A stretch of DNA of 52,775 nucleotides from Oligoflexia bacterium (lineage in GTDB: Bacteria > Bdellovibrionota > Bacteriovoracia > Bacteriovoracales > Bacteriovoracaceae), in assembly GCA_015232355.1 (NCBI GenBank), contig JADFZW010000033.1:1-52775 (forward strand), written 5' to 3'. The translations under genes were made by a program, and so were the position numbers. Below, one piece after another: positions 7,802 through 17,820 of this stretch. A model generated the notes under the pieces. The model was not told the origin of the DNA, did not search any database, and was given only the letters and a program-made list of their open reading frames with translations. How positions within the stretch are numbered: the first letter of the stretch is position 1; the number at the start of each line of letters is the position of its first letter.

Positions 7802-9469
7802 TTATTTCGTATTTTTTATATTTAATATCCTTATTACTACTGGATTATCTTCAAAAAGTTTAACAATACCACTGTTTTTATTTGAAATAGCTATATCATA
7901 TGGGGAATTACCATCATAATTTTTAATTAACTGTTCTGTTAATTTCCCTTTTTGTAATAACATTTTCACCATTTTAATATTTCCAGCGGCAACAGCAAAA
8001 TGCAAAGCAGTTGATCCTCTCATTGGACTGTTGATTGTTTTTAAAGTTATATTTGCTTTCTTCTTTAATAATATTTTAAAAATTTGATGTTTATTCTCTT
8101 TAATGGCCTTGATTATTGGAAGGTCTTGAGAATCATCAATTCTTTTATTAACATCAGCACCATATTTCAAAAGCAACTTAACCATTAATTTATTATTTTT
8201 TTGGATAGCATGAGAAAGAGGTGTTATTCCTCGACTAGGCATATTCGGGTTAGCGCCATTTTGAAGTAATAGTTCGACTATATTAACATAATCATCGTTA
8301 ATAGAATTAAAGAGTGGAGTAGTAAGAAACCCATCATTTACATTATGTTTGTTTGCAATTAAATACTTTTTTACAATATCAATATTTCCCGTACCACATG
8401 CTGAATAGATTGCATGCTTACCTCTATAAATTTTTTCTATTGGTATTTCTTCATTCGGGTTGGCCAATTCAAGATATTGAGCAAGTATTTTTCCAGAAGC
8501 AATTAAGTTGGTTGCATTGTCGCTTATAATTTCGGCCACAAACCCATTGGGGTCCATTAAGTGCATTGTTGAAATAGTAAGTTTCGTTGAATCTTTTTTG
8601 CATAGATAACGAGACATTCCTATCAAATTAGTTATGTGGGTTGGAAAATATAACATGATTACATGATTATCCTTTAAAATTTCAGAAAATATTTTAAAAA
8701 CAGAATCATTATTTTGATCAATAGAAATATTATTATTTGTACTATTATTTGTTATTGATGAGAAATCTATTTCATTTATATAGAATTTAGGAATTTGTAT
8801 AAATTCACTTTGTTTGTGTCTTTTTCCAACATAATTATGAATATGTGCTAGATGTTGATTTATTCTTTGTGATATTTTCGAAAAATTTTCTAATTTTGAA
8901 TTAAACTTAGCTTTATTTTTACATATATTATTAACAAGATCACTATGTTGTATTTTTTCATGCTCACATTTTACTAGTTGGCCTTGATTGGCCAGATTAA
9001 GTAAAAATGCGGCCGGTATTCCACCCTCTTTATATTTTTTATTACAAATATTTCCTCTATAAATAGCATCGCTTAATGAAAGTTTATTATTTTTTTTCAT
9101 TGGAGTTTGGTTTTCTATTTCTCTTTGTAAAGCAAATAATGAAGCGGCCGCATAGCAAACTCCATAGGAATACTTATGGGAATTTTGTAAACTCATTTGT
9201 GAAATATCTGGTATTGGTTGCAAATGTATTTCATCAATTTTATCACATAAGTATGGAGGAGGAGGATTTTTAGGAAATTTCGAACAATTAATTTGAAAAT
9301 TCAAATTATTTAAATTGCCTTCAATTTCTGGAATGGCCCCTTCGATGATTTGTTTAAATGATGAAATCTCTTCTAAAATACAATCTGTGGCGCTAGCGCT
9401 ATTAAAAAAATCAAAATGATTTAATAAGTTAAGAATAATTATTATTGAAATTAAAAATCTAAAAATCAA
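7802..9469 (-). CDS. Exported papain-like cysteine protease with ankyrin repeats
   Basis: About 555 residues. I chose TTG at 9469 because GAGG lies five bases before it; another TTG at 9481 has no ribosome binding site. The signal peptide ends near SASATDC. With numbering from 9481, the candidate catalytic Cys is C109 in KYSYGVCYAAAS, the histidine is H282 in FPTHITNLIGM and the third residue is in LMDPNGF (D310). This C-H-D order with DPN resembles the C58/C39-like papain folds. The oxyanion Gln of papain (six residues before Cys) is replaced by Lys, so activity is not certain. Residues about 355-540 form five or six ankyrin repeats (TPLFNSINDDYVNIVELLLQ, TPLSHAIQKNNKLMVKLLLK). A paralogue with an intact papain triad lies at 48515-50875. 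Confidence 0.75.
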   Translation of the reverse strand: MIFRFLISIIIILNLLNHFDFFNSASATDCILEEISSFKQIIEGAIPEIEGNLNNLNFQINCSKFPKNPPPPYLCDKIDEIHLQPIPDISQMSLQNSHKYSYGVCYAAASLFALQREIENQTPMKKNNKLSLSDAIYRGNICNKKYKEGGIPAAFLLNLANQGQLVKCEHEKIQHSDLVNNICKNKAKFNSKLENFSKISQRINQHLAHIHNYVGKRHKQSEFIQIPKFYINEIDFSSITNNSTNNNISIDQNNDSVFKIFSEILKDNHVIMLYFPTHITNLIGMSRYLCKKDSTKLTISTMHLMDPNGFVAEIISDNATNLIASGKILAQYLELANPNEEIPIEKIYRGKHAIYSACGTGNIDIVKKYLIANKHNVNDGFLTTPLFNSINDDYVNIVELLLQNGANPNMPSRGITPLSHAIQKNNKLMVKLLLKYGADVNKRIDDSQDLPIIKAIKENKHQIFKILLKKKANITLKTINSPMRGSTALHFAVAAGNIKMVKMLLQKGKLTEQLIKNYDGNSPYDIAISNKNSGIVKLFEDNPVVIRILNIKNTK

Positions 9470-9481
9470 AGCATGCCTCAA

Positions 9482-9812
9482 TATGAAAATAGTACTGGCT
9501 CGGAAAGAATATTATATTTTTTTTATTATATCTTTCGTATCGGAATTAAATGACATTCACTAAAGTTTATTGAGGAGCTTATCGAGGATGCTTGTAGTTT
9601 GTTCAATATACCCAAAAATAACCTCCCGAAAAAATAGGCATTAAATAAATAATTTAAATTAATAAATAAAAATTATTATCTATCTTATTGTTTTGAAATA
9701 ATTAAATATCAAAATAAATTAAAGAAATTAACCAAAAGATAACTAAAGATTAGATTATACTGTTATCTGATATCTAAAAGAGAGACCAGTAACTTTAACA
9801 AGGAGAGAATAG
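9482..9812. other. 331-base intergenic region between divergent genes
   Basis: Very AT-rich spacer between the papain-ankyrin gene (leftward) and the nucleotidyltransferase-like gene (rightward). The right end contains AAGGAGAG, the ribosome binding site of the latter, and a TTATACTGT stretch at about 9755 that could be part of a -10 region. I see no open frame, repeat or RNA gene in the rest. Confidence 0.5.
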
Positions 9813-10535
9813 ATGTCTTTATTAAAGAAAAATTTGTTATTAGTAGTAATTATTATTGGCCACTTAATTATTTCATCTGCCGCCTATTCGGCCAATGAAA
9901 AGAAAAATAAGGAGAATTATAAGAACGGAAGTTTTAAGACAGTTGTAGATAACTATTGTGATGATAGTAATGTTTTTGTAGGACATTATCCATTAGGATT
10001 TAATAGTGTAACTGATTTTAAGACTTTTATGGAAAAATTAATTTCCATGCTACCTACTAAAGCTACTTTTTTATTTCAAGGAAGTAGTGTAGCTGGCGAA
10101 TCATATCAGCAGAAAGGAAATGAGGGTGATAGCAAGGCATTTGATAAGGGTCGTATTAGCGATTATGATATTGGAATAATTAGTGATAAAATTTTTAATT
10201 GGGCCCAAGAAAAAAAGGTAAAGATCAAAAATGATAATCATACTATTCCATTAAAAGGGATTGATCTTTCTAAAACAAATCTTCAGAATTTATCGATAAC
10301 AGCATCTAAAATTGTTAAAAAATATTCAACCTTAGATAGAGAAGTTAATTTTATTGTGTATAAAGATAGAGATTCAGCAATTAAACATACTGGACCGTCT
10401 CTAATAATTCATACTAAAAAAGAAAATAATAAAAAATTTGTTAAAGATGATGAAATTGACTTTACTGAACTTCAAGGAACTGTTTCTTTTTATAAGAAAA
10501 AAAAGAAAGGGAAAAAAGTAAAAAAAGAGATGTAA
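9813..10535 (+). CDS. Exported nucleotidyltransferase-fold protein, toxin-like
   Basis: 240 residues with a signal peptide (residues 1-27, cut near SAAYSANEK) and a good ribosome binding site. FLFQGSSVAGES (G90-S91-S92) followed by ISDYDIGIIS (S117, D118, D120) matches the polymerase-beta/MNT nucleotidyltransferase signature GS-x-x-x-G...SD-x-D. A third acidic position could be E177 in DREVNFIV. A similar GS...SDxD module is found as a C-terminal toxin domain of RHS/CDI-type polymorphic toxins, so an exported stand-alone copy converging on an RHS gene is suggestive. That link is from family knowledge, not shown here. The C-terminus is a basic Lys tail. Target (nucleotide, RNA or protein) unknown. 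Confidence 0.6.
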   Translation: MSLLKKNLLLVVIIIGHLIISSAAYSANEKKNKENYKNGSFKTVVDNYCDDSNVFVGHYPLGFNSVTDFKTFMEKLISMLPTKATFLFQGSSVAGESYQQKGNEGDSKAFDKGRISDYDIGIISDKIFNWAQEKKVKIKNDNHTIPLKGIDLSKTNLQNLSITASKIVKKYSTLDREVNFIVYKDRDSAIKHTGPSLIIHTKKENNKKFVKDDEIDFTELQGTVSFYKKKKKGKKVKKEM

Positions 10536-10572
10536 GAAAAGAAAGAAGAGAAAGAAAAGAAATAAGAACTCA

Positions 10573-13500
10573 TTACAAGCACAAATTAAGCGCTCGCATA
10601 TTCATTTTAATTGATAAATTATTAAGTGATGATTGATACCTAATAGGAACTACTGATTCTGATGAAAACATTTCCTGTCCTTTGTTTACAGAAACAAAAT
10701 GATTTTTATTAGAAATGCTAATATTATTTTGATTGTTGGAGAAAATATTACTTAAACGAATAGTACTTTCTGTATCGATAGTACTATTGCCTCTATTTCC
10801 TCTATCTCCTCTATTATTCGTATCATCACCTCTAGCGAGCTCTGAATTATTGTTTCCATTTTCAGCACTAAGTGATACAGATGAAGTATTTGCTTTGTTA
10901 ACGTTAAGCTTTTGTGAGTCATGATTTTTAAAACTGTTGTAAATATCAAATCCGGTTTTGGTTATGGAGACAGCGTCTTGAAAAGTATCCACATGTTCTT
11001 TTTGAATTATTCCCACTCCTCCTACAAGATCAATAACTCCAGAGGCAACACTAAACCAATTCTGAGTTAATATTCCAGTTGCTATTTGAACAACTGATGG
11101 CAAAATCTTTTTAACAAAACTTACAACCGTACTAAATACTTTAAATATACTCTTTAAGAAACCAAAAAAATGTCCACTGTGATCCATATACTTAAGAGGG
11201 TTGTTAACCACATATGAGTATCGATTTAAACTTTGAAGATTTGAGATATCGGGAACGATTGGGTCAGGAGTGATAAATCGGGCCAAGCTAGGATTATACA
11301 TTCTTGCTTTATAATTATAGAGTCCGGAAAGATCAAGTTCTTGTCCTGTAAATCCATAAAAGATTGCGGAGTAATTTGCCTTTAAATTTTTATGCTCTCT
11401 AATTGTTCCAAATGGATCATAACTAATACTAGTTGTGACTTCGCCAGCAGCATTGGTTATTTCAGTTACAGAGTCAATTTGGTCTGTATGATAATAGTTG
11501 ATTGATAATAATTTGTTATTGTTACTACCACTATTGCTATTACTACTATCATCTTTTACAAATGAGGCCACACGCTGTTCATTTACAAAAGCATTGTACA
11601 CATGAAAAACTTTTCCTTTTTCAATAACTTTTTCATAACCACGATCTACGTAGATGATATACTTTTCAGGAGCATTTTGAATTACTCTATTTCTACTTTC
11701 ATCATAAAAATAATTAATGGAATTAATGGAATTAATGGAGGAAGTAGCTTCTTTATCTGTGTCTTTGATGATTTTTATTTCGCTAACTTTATTATCTACA
11801 CTATAAGAGATATTCATACCATTGTCAGAGATTAAATTGCCATTTAAATCATATTTAAAATTCGCTTCGCTCTTATTATTTTTAATATCAATACCGATAA
11901 CAGCATGAGGGATTCTTTGTTCATTGTAGGAAAATAATTGTTCTACGATATTATCAAATTCTCTATATCTTTTCGCTCGAATATTTCCAATATCATCATA
12001 GCTGTAATAAAGACTCTTGCTAAAATTATTGTCCTTATTGTCTTGATTGACTTTATTGTTTTTATTATTTTTATAAATATTAGCTTCGATTAATCTATTA
12101 AATTCATCATAAGTAAAAGTTTCCTCTATCCCATCTTTAACATTATTTTTTTTAATCACATTTCCATATACATCATATTCAAAGTTCATTTGTTGAATAG
12201 CATGTTGATTAGCTGATTTAGTAAAAATAGATTTTATCTCAGAAGAGAGTGGATCGAATTCATACTTTGTTTTGGCCCCATTGCCCATTTGCATCTCAGT
12301 AGGGTGTCCGAGAGCACTAAAATCAAATGATTTCCATACTGGTTTTCCATCTAAAGTTTCGATACTTGCAATTAATCCATTAGGAGCTTTGGTGTTTGGA
12401 TAACTGTAGTTATAAGTAAATCCAAAATTATTTGGGTACTTTACTCTTTTAATCCTTGCGAATTCATCATAAAAAATGGCGATAGTAAAATTATCCTCAT
12501 ATTTTGTTTCACTATAATCATTTATGGAAATATCAATTTTTCCAAGAAGATTGAGATTGTTGTATTGAAAATTTTTATTTATTTGAAAAACAATCTCTTC
12601 ATTTGCATTGTTTACATTGTTTGCATATTTAGTAGTAATAATTTGAGAGGGATCAATTAGTTTGTTACTATATAAATAAACTATTCTTTCATCGATATTT
12701 TCTTTACTATACATCTCTTTTTGAACAATTCGATCAAGAGGATCATATTTAATATTTACAAGCTGTCCCTTATTATCTTTTTGTGAGATAAGATTTCCAT
12801 TTGCATCGTAAACATAATACCAATTACCCATATCTGGATCTTGCATGGCCACCTTTCTTCCCGCTTGATCATACTCGATAGAGATAATATTGTTATTTGG
12901 ATCTATAGTTTTAATTAGATTATTAAAAATATTATACTCATACTTGGTAGTAATCTCTTTGCTAAGATCATTGGAGATGGCGGTTATCTCTGTAATTCTA
13001 GACCACTCATCATACTTTTCACGTCTAATTTTATTCCCACTGCTGATTGTTTTGCTCAATTGCTCATAAGAAATTTCAGTCTTTAATCCTTTAGGATTAA
13101 TAATTCCCACGACTCGATCACGTTCATCATATTGATAATAAGTATATGCTATCTGTTGTTGTAACTGCAACTGTGTCTGATACTCTGGAATAGACTTGGC
13201 CATTAATTTGTTGCCAATATATTTTGTATAACTATTTATTTCTCTATTATTGTAACCTTTGGTTTGTCTTTGAATCTCTCTTCCCATTCCATCATAGAAT
13301 ACTTTCTCGAAATATCCATTGTTGGCCAACACGGAAACGGAGATCTCGTTACTATTAGTTGTGTAAGTAATTTGCTCCCATCTCTCTAATACTGCATTTA
13401 CTAGCTTCTCTTTTCTAATAATTCTACTAAAACCATCATAGAAAAAGCGTTCTTCACTTTGATCAGGAGAGAGAACTCTTTTTATTAAATGAAGAGTGTT

Positions 13501-15336
13501 ATCATATTCAATCAAAGTAGATTGATTTAATGGATTGCTGTTTTTAATAGGAAGCAATTTATTTAGATCATATGTATATGTGGTGATTCCTCCATTGGCA
13601 TTTTTCTTTTCTATTATATTTCCATACTCATCATATTTCATATAAGTTGCTATAGTTTTCAGATTACTTGAATTATTTAAAATTATTGCTTGATATATTG
13701 GTTTTCCGCTATCTGAATAGCGAAATTCTTCAATACGCTGAGTGAACTTCGATTGCTTTTGTTCTGGATCAGAAATTATTTCAATACGAGTAGGAAGACC
13801 AATAATCCACTTATCCATTCGATTTAAGTATTGCTTTTTAGTTATTCGCACAAGTGATCCAGCACTCTCGTGTAACAATACTTCATTTCCAAATGAATCA
13901 TATTCATGCCTTGTTGAACTTATTAAATAAGGATTTCCTTTATCAAAGGAGGTAGTATGCGAATTAGATAGAGATACAAAAACTCTACTATTTCCAAGTT
14001 TATTTTTCAGATACTCATTCTCAGTTTTTTCAAAGAGTCCATTGCTGTCATATTTTTCTTGAAGCTTTACTTTACCTTGAAAGAAATTATCTTTATTGTG
14101 AAAATAGGTTATGGTTTTTATTTGATTATTATTGCTAGAGCTTGAGACTTTTGCAAATCCTCTAAATTCTCGAGCGTAGACATCATATGCACCTTCGTCA
14201 AAATCAAAATAATTAATAATTGGTGTGTTCGCTGATTCTGATTTTCTATTCTTATTTATACTAGCGTAGGTGGTGAGTTTTTTTACTGTATAAAAAACAT
14301 AAGGAAGATTGTTGTTATTTTTGTTTATGTTTTTATTTTCAAAGGAATTGGCATATTCAATCTCCGTTAATCCATTGAGCTCATTAAATATTTTTGTCAT
14401 CAAATATCCATTTTCACTTCCTGAGTAATAGAAAGAGGCATCTTGCTTTACTTCTCCACTTATTAAACTTTTACGAGTGATCCTACTTAAAAGAGAGAGA
14501 GTTCTTTCGGTTGGACTTGCATACACAAATGAATACTCCATTATTGGAGTGTCGGCATTTAAGGTAACTATTTTTTGAAGTCTTTTTCTAATGTTTACAA
14601 CAGCGCCAATTTCTCCGCTCGATATTTGATCACTTCTATTTTCAAAATAAAAATTGATTCTGCTTTTCCCACCATTATAGACAATACTTTCAAGATAATT
14701 ATGATTTTTATCTTTAAGGTAATTAAAATCAATACGATTATTTCCAGTGGCATCTACTATTTGTCTTATATTCCACTGGTAGATATTTTTTTCAGTGACA
14801 CCTATTCTGCTATTTGTAGTGTCTCCAAAAATATATTTTAATCCATCTTTGGATTCTAATATCCAGCCATTTATCCCACCATCATTTTGAGATAATCGTT
14901 TTAAGCGAAAAAATGCTCCCTCTAGTTTGCAGTAATAATAACCATCGTTTCCTAAACTGAGAGTATATGATGTGTTTTTTAAATCAAGTTCAAATATATC
15001 TTGATCATTATATTTAGGAACTCCCCATTTAGTTGATCTGTGAATAGCACCCATCTCTAAATCAAAACCCTTCCCAAATGGGCCACCTACTCTTCCACTA
15101 TTGTATGTTAATATAATTTCTGGGGTTAAAGATCCTCGTCCAGAAACTGTATTTATCTCATACTTATAATTAAAAGTTCCGGAGTATGATAAGACGTTAA
15201 CAGTGCTATTAAGTTTTCCATCACTAACTTCTTTGGTTTCATTATTGGCCAATGTGGGATTAAAGTTAAAGTTTAAGTTAAAGTTAAAGACTATGAACGA
15301 TAAAAGAAAATAATAATGCAATTTCAGAAAATTCAT
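10573..15336 (-). CDS. Exported RHS/YD-repeat protein
   Basis: 1587 residues, with a strong AGGAGGGG ribosome binding site at about 15348 and a signal peptide ending near PTLANN. The N-terminal 300 residues (YEINTVSGRGSLTPEIILTY, GGPFGKGFDLEMGAIHR) match the SpvB/TcdB-type N-terminal region. From about residue 430 there are many YD repeats (TTYTYDLN, FEYDVYGNVIKKNN) that build the RHS cocoon. The RHS-associated core ends around residue 1388 with ARFITPDP, NRYSYVVNNPLKYMDHSGH. The C-terminal 200 residues are the variable tip: a hydrophobic glycine-containing stretch, then Asn/Ser-rich low complexity without a recognisable toxin fold. No adjacent small immunity gene is seen. RHS shells usually encapsulate a toxin tip; here the tip may be degenerate or structural. 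Confidence 0.9.
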   Translation of the reverse strand: MNFLKLHYYFLLSFIVFNFNLNFNFNPTLANNETKEVSDGKLNSTVNVLSYSGTFNYKYEINTVSGRGSLTPEIILTYNSGRVGGPFGKGFDLEMGAIHRSTKWGVPKYNDQDIFELDLKNTSYTLSLGNDGYYYCKLEGAFFRLKRLSQNDGGINGWILESKDGLKYIFGDTTNSRIGVTEKNIYQWNIRQIVDATGNNRIDFNYLKDKNHNYLESIVYNGGKSRINFYFENRSDQISSGEIGAVVNIRKRLQKIVTLNADTPIMEYSFVYASPTERTLSLLSRITRKSLISGEVKQDASFYYSGSENGYLMTKIFNELNGLTEIEYANSFENKNINKNNNNLPYVFYTVKKLTTYASINKNRKSESANTPIINYFDFDEGAYDVYAREFRGFAKVSSSSNNNQIKTITYFHNKDNFFQGKVKLQEKYDSNGLFEKTENEYLKNKLGNSRVFVSLSNSHTTSFDKGNPYLISSTRHEYDSFGNEVLLHESAGSLVRITKKQYLNRMDKWIIGLPTRIEIISDPEQKQSKFTQRIEEFRYSDSGKPIYQAIILNNSSNLKTIATYMKYDEYGNIIEKKNANGGITTYTYDLNKLLPIKNSNPLNQSTLIEYDNTLHLIKRVLSPDQSEERFFYDGFSRIIRKEKLVNAVLERWEQITYTTNSNEISVSVLANNGYFEKVFYDGMGREIQRQTKGYNNREINSYTKYIGNKLMAKSIPEYQTQLQLQQQIAYTYYQYDERDRVVGIINPKGLKTEISYEQLSKTISSGNKIRREKYDEWSRITEITAISNDLSKEITTKYEYNIFNNLIKTIDPNNNIISIEYDQAGRKVAMQDPDMGNWYYVYDANGNLISQKDNKGQLVNIKYDPLDRIVQKEMYSKENIDERIVYLYSNKLIDPSQIITTKYANNVNNANEEIVFQINKNFQYNNLNLLGKIDISINDYSETKYEDNFTIAIFYDEFARIKRVKYPNNFGFTYNYSYPNTKAPNGLIASIETLDGKPVWKSFDFSALGHPTEMQMGNGAKTKYEFDPLSSEIKSIFTKSANQHAIQQMNFEYDVYGNVIKKNNVKDGIEETFTYDEFNRLIEANIYKNNKNNKVNQDNKDNNFSKSLYYSYDDIGNIRAKRYREFDNIVEQLFSYNEQRIPHAVIGIDIKNNKSEANFKYDLNGNLISDNGMNISYSVDNKVSEIKIIKDTDKEATSSINSINSINYFYDESRNRVIQNAPEKYIIYVDRGYEKVIEKGKVFHVYNAFVNEQRVASFVKDDSSNSNSGSNNNKLLSINYYHTDQIDSVTEITNAAGEVTTSISYDPFGTIREHKNLKANYSAIFYGFTGQELDLSGLYNYKARMYNPSLARFITPDPIVPDISNLQSLNRYSYVVNNPLKYMDHSGHFFGFLKSIFKVFSTVVSFVKKILPSVVQIATGILTQNWFSVASGVIDLVGGVGIIQKEHVDTFQDAVSITKTGFDIYNSFKNHDSQKLNVNKANTSSVSLSAENGNNNSELARGDDTNNRGDRGNRGNSTIDTESTIRLSNIFSNNQNNISISNKNHFVSVNKGQEMFSSESVVPIRYQSSLNNLSIKMNMRALNLCL
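11712..11738. repeat. In-frame 9-bp tandem repeat in the RHS gene
   Basis: Three exact copies of AATTAATGG encode the Ile-Asn-Ser repetition (INSINSIN) between the YD repeats. Copy changes would keep the frame. Confidence 0.85.
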
Positions 15337-15380
15337 AAATACCCCTCCTGATAAAATATGTTTTATTTTTTTTTATTTTT
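15337..15380 (-). other. A-rich spacer with RHS ribosome binding site
   Basis: On the coding strand the VCBS gene stops inside a run of AAAAAAAT-type units, followed by AGGAGGGG and the RHS start. TAA codons occur in several frames, so the two genes are not one frameshifted gene. Confidence 0.6.
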
Positions 15381-16763
15381 TTATTTTTTTATTTTCATGT
15401 TTTTTGTTGGTTTAGGCGCCATATTTAAATAAACTTTAAGCCACCCCTTACCTGTTGGTCTATGTGCTTCGGCGGTTACTCTATCTGGACGTCCATCTCC
15501 ATTCATATCAATGATAGTAGCATAAATCCCTGTAGAACTCGTCAGAGTAGGGTATTGATACCAATCCTTGTTAACTACAGGAGTAGACCAATAGATTGCA
15601 GTTTTATTGAAACCTTCACCATTGTTTAAATATACTTTTAAAAATTTATTCCCTCGGGAGTTGGTAGAGACAGCAGATACTTTGTCTGGTAAACCATCAC
15701 CATTCATATCGATGAGCTCTGTGATATTTCCATTATTATCGAAATTTATCACACCTTGATTTGTGTTCGAGTCTTCAACAGGATTATTCCAATCCAAAGG
15801 AACAGAGTCAAATCCATTTCCGTTATTTAAGTAGACTAATAAATTTCCTCTCAAATTAGCGGAAGCTGTTACTCGATCAGGAAGACCATCACCATTCATA
15901 TCTATTATTGTTTGTCTTACTACACCATTTTGTGATTGCACATCTGTGATAATTTGATCCCACGAATTCATCGGTACTTCAGGAGTATACCAAGAGATTG
16001 GTACTAATGAAAATGAACTACCAGTATTTAAAGAGACTCTAAATTCCTCACCTTTAAAGGTAGAATTTCCTACCTCTACTCTATCTGGTTTTCTATCTTT
16101 GTTCATATCTATAATAGTTCTGTATACATTTTGATTAACCTTGTTTGTTGGAAATTGCATCCATCCAAAATCAATAAGTGGTGATGCCCAAGAAATTGGA
16201 GTTTGAGCAAAACCACTTCCAGTATTAAGATACACTAGCAAAGTATCTCCTCCGGCCACCCAATCTTTATATGCTACTCGATCTGCCTTACCATCACCAT
16301 CCATATCGATTAAATCATAAAAAGTTCCATAAGCGGCAGATGCATTGTAGTTAGCTCTGATAACTTGAAAATCTTCATTTTTCACTCTAGGAGCATTCCA
16401 TTTAATTTTATCATTAGTAAATCCATTCCCTGTATTTAGATAAACCCACCAATAATCTACTTTGCTAGCATTTTCAGATGGTACTGCTAAACGATCTGGC
16501 AAACCATCACCATTAATATCAAATATCTCATATCGAAGATATGTGTATGCATCTGCTTGTAATTGATATGATATATCTTGTGGCCAACCATCTTCTCTCG
16601 AGGGAGTTTGCCAGTAAATAGCTTTCTCGGAAAAACCATAGAATGCTTCGTTTGATTTTTCATTTGCATATACTAGAGTGTTAACGTCAGGTAATAAGAA
16701 TAATGAGAATAAAGAGAATAAAGAAAATATAGATATTAATATTAATGAAACATGATTATTCAT
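15381..16763 (-). CDS. Exported VCBS/FG-GAP repeat beta-propeller protein
   Basis: 460 residues, with AAGGAGG eight bases before the ATG and a signal peptide ending near LVYANEK. Six repeats of about 65 residues each contain a calcium-loop motif of the form DMNGDGLPDRV, then a strand with VYLNTGNGF and a trailing WxxP. Repeats 1, 2, 4, 5 and 6 keep the full DxDxDG-type loop; repeat 3 (DMNKDRKPD) has lost the glycine. This is the integrin-alpha/FG-GAP propeller fold, which in SpvB and Tc-toxin B subunits is fused to the RHS-bearing chain. Here it is a separate exported protein encoded just upstream of the RHS gene, with a 44-base gap, so the two products probably associate outside the inner membrane. 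Confidence 0.88.
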   Translation of the reverse strand: MNNHVSLILISIFSLFSLFSLFLLPDVNTLVYANEKSNEAFYGFSEKAIYWQTPSREDGWPQDISYQLQADAYTYLRYEIFDINGDGLPDRLAVPSENASKVDYWWVYLNTGNGFTNDKIKWNAPRVKNEDFQVIRANYNASAAYGTFYDLIDMDGDGKADRVAYKDWVAGGDTLLVYLNTGSGFAQTPISWASPLIDFGWMQFPTNKVNQNVYRTIIDMNKDRKPDRVEVGNSTFKGEEFRVSLNTGSSFSLVPISWYTPEVPMNSWDQIITDVQSQNGVVRQTIIDMNGDGLPDRVTASANLRGNLLVYLNNGNGFDSVPLDWNNPVEDSNTNQGVINFDNNGNITELIDMNGDGLPDKVSAVSTNSRGNKFLKVYLNNGEGFNKTAIYWSTPVVNKDWYQYPTLTSSTGIYATIIDMNGDGRPDRVTAEAHRPTGKGWLKVYLNMAPKPTKNMKIKK

Positions 16764-16923
16764 TATTAGAACCTCCTTCGTGTTTATAAATTGATATCAA
16801 GAAAATAAATTCTGCGCAAGCATCACAATTAAATGTAAGAAAATAAATTTCAAATTTTCATGACATTCATAAAAATACATTTTAAATTATGAAAATCAGT
16901 CATTTCAAAACAAGGAGAGAATT

Positions 16924-17814
16924 ATGACTAAGCATTTTATTTTTTTTAATCGTGCAATTTTATTTTTATTTCTAATTTCTTTGGCCGCAACTTTAACTTT
17001 AAATCCAGCTTCAGCTTCAACTGAAAATTTACCTCAGTTAAAAGATTTCACAGCTAAAAATATTAAAACTAATATGGATGTTAATATGGTTTTCCACGAA
17101 GAAAAACCATATTTCACTCTTGATCCTGTTGTGTTAAATCGTGGGGATGTTCAAGGTTATATAGATTTTGTATATAAAGAAGAGTTGCCAGAGTATTATA
17201 AAAAATTCAATGTTCTTATGCAGAAAATTGATAAGCTTGGAATCATGGATGCTCCTGGTGATCGTTTGAGCATAACTAAACTTGTCTTTATAATTCCAAA
17301 AGTAAAAGCAAATAAATTTAGTGTAGATGTTATGATTGATGCTGCTTATGCAGCTGCTACAAATAAAGGCATTGCTGTTCTAGATCCAGTTTATGGTAAA
17401 AACAATTTACGTTTTTCGAAACGTATTCCTGTAATAAAGGATGCAGTTGTTGAATATCAACTTAAAGAATCTACACTTGAAAAACCTGAAAAAAATACCA
17501 TCGATGCAACCATTGTAGCGGCCATTAATTCGGCCATAAATCCTGAGTTTGGTCCTGCTGCTCGAATTAATATCGCAGAACAAGTTGATACTAATTATAC
17601 ATTGATGACAAAAGTTGTTTCCATTTATCAATATTTTGATTTAGTAGATGATAGCGGAGTTCTAGTTGTAAATCATACGATAGCTTCACTTGACTATGAT
17701 GAACTTGGAAGAATTGCTAGAGCAGTTTTTGAAAGAATTCCTGCAAGTACCAGGATAAATACATTTATTGAAGAGGGTATTTATACAGCTGAAGGTAATC
17801 GAAGTTTTTTCTAA
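16924..17814 (+). CDS. Exported protein of unknown function
   Basis: 296 residues. AAGGAGAG precedes the ATG by about six bases, and a signal peptide ends near NPASASTEN. The mature protein looks like a single alternating alpha/beta domain without cysteines. It carries the stretches LSITKLVFIIPKVKANKF and VMIDAAYAAATNK, and later IYQYFDLVDDSG. No motif tells me the function. It is transcribed alone and its stop lies six bases from the stop of the convergent glycosyltransferase gene. Periplasmic or outer-membrane location is likely. Confidence 0.65.
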   Translation: MTKHFIFFNRAILFLFLISLAATLTLNPASASTENLPQLKDFTAKNIKTNMDVNMVFHEEKPYFTLDPVVLNRGDVQGYIDFVYKEELPEYYKKFNVLMQKIDKLGIMDAPGDRLSITKLVFIIPKVKANKFSVDVMIDAAYAAATNKGIAVLDPVYGKNNLRFSKRIPVIKDAVVEYQLKESTLEKPEKNTIDATIVAAINSAINPEFGPAARINIAEQVDTNYTLMTKVVSIYQYFDLVDDSGVLVVNHTIASLDYDELGRIARAVFERIPASTRINTFIEEGIYTAEGNRSFF

Positions 17815-17820
17815 TAGTTT

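Noticed and set aside
15337..15400. A frameshifted single VCBS-RHS gene
   Set aside because: The A-rich junction looks slippery, but stop codons occur in several frames, and the RHS frame has its own strong ribosome binding site and signal peptide.
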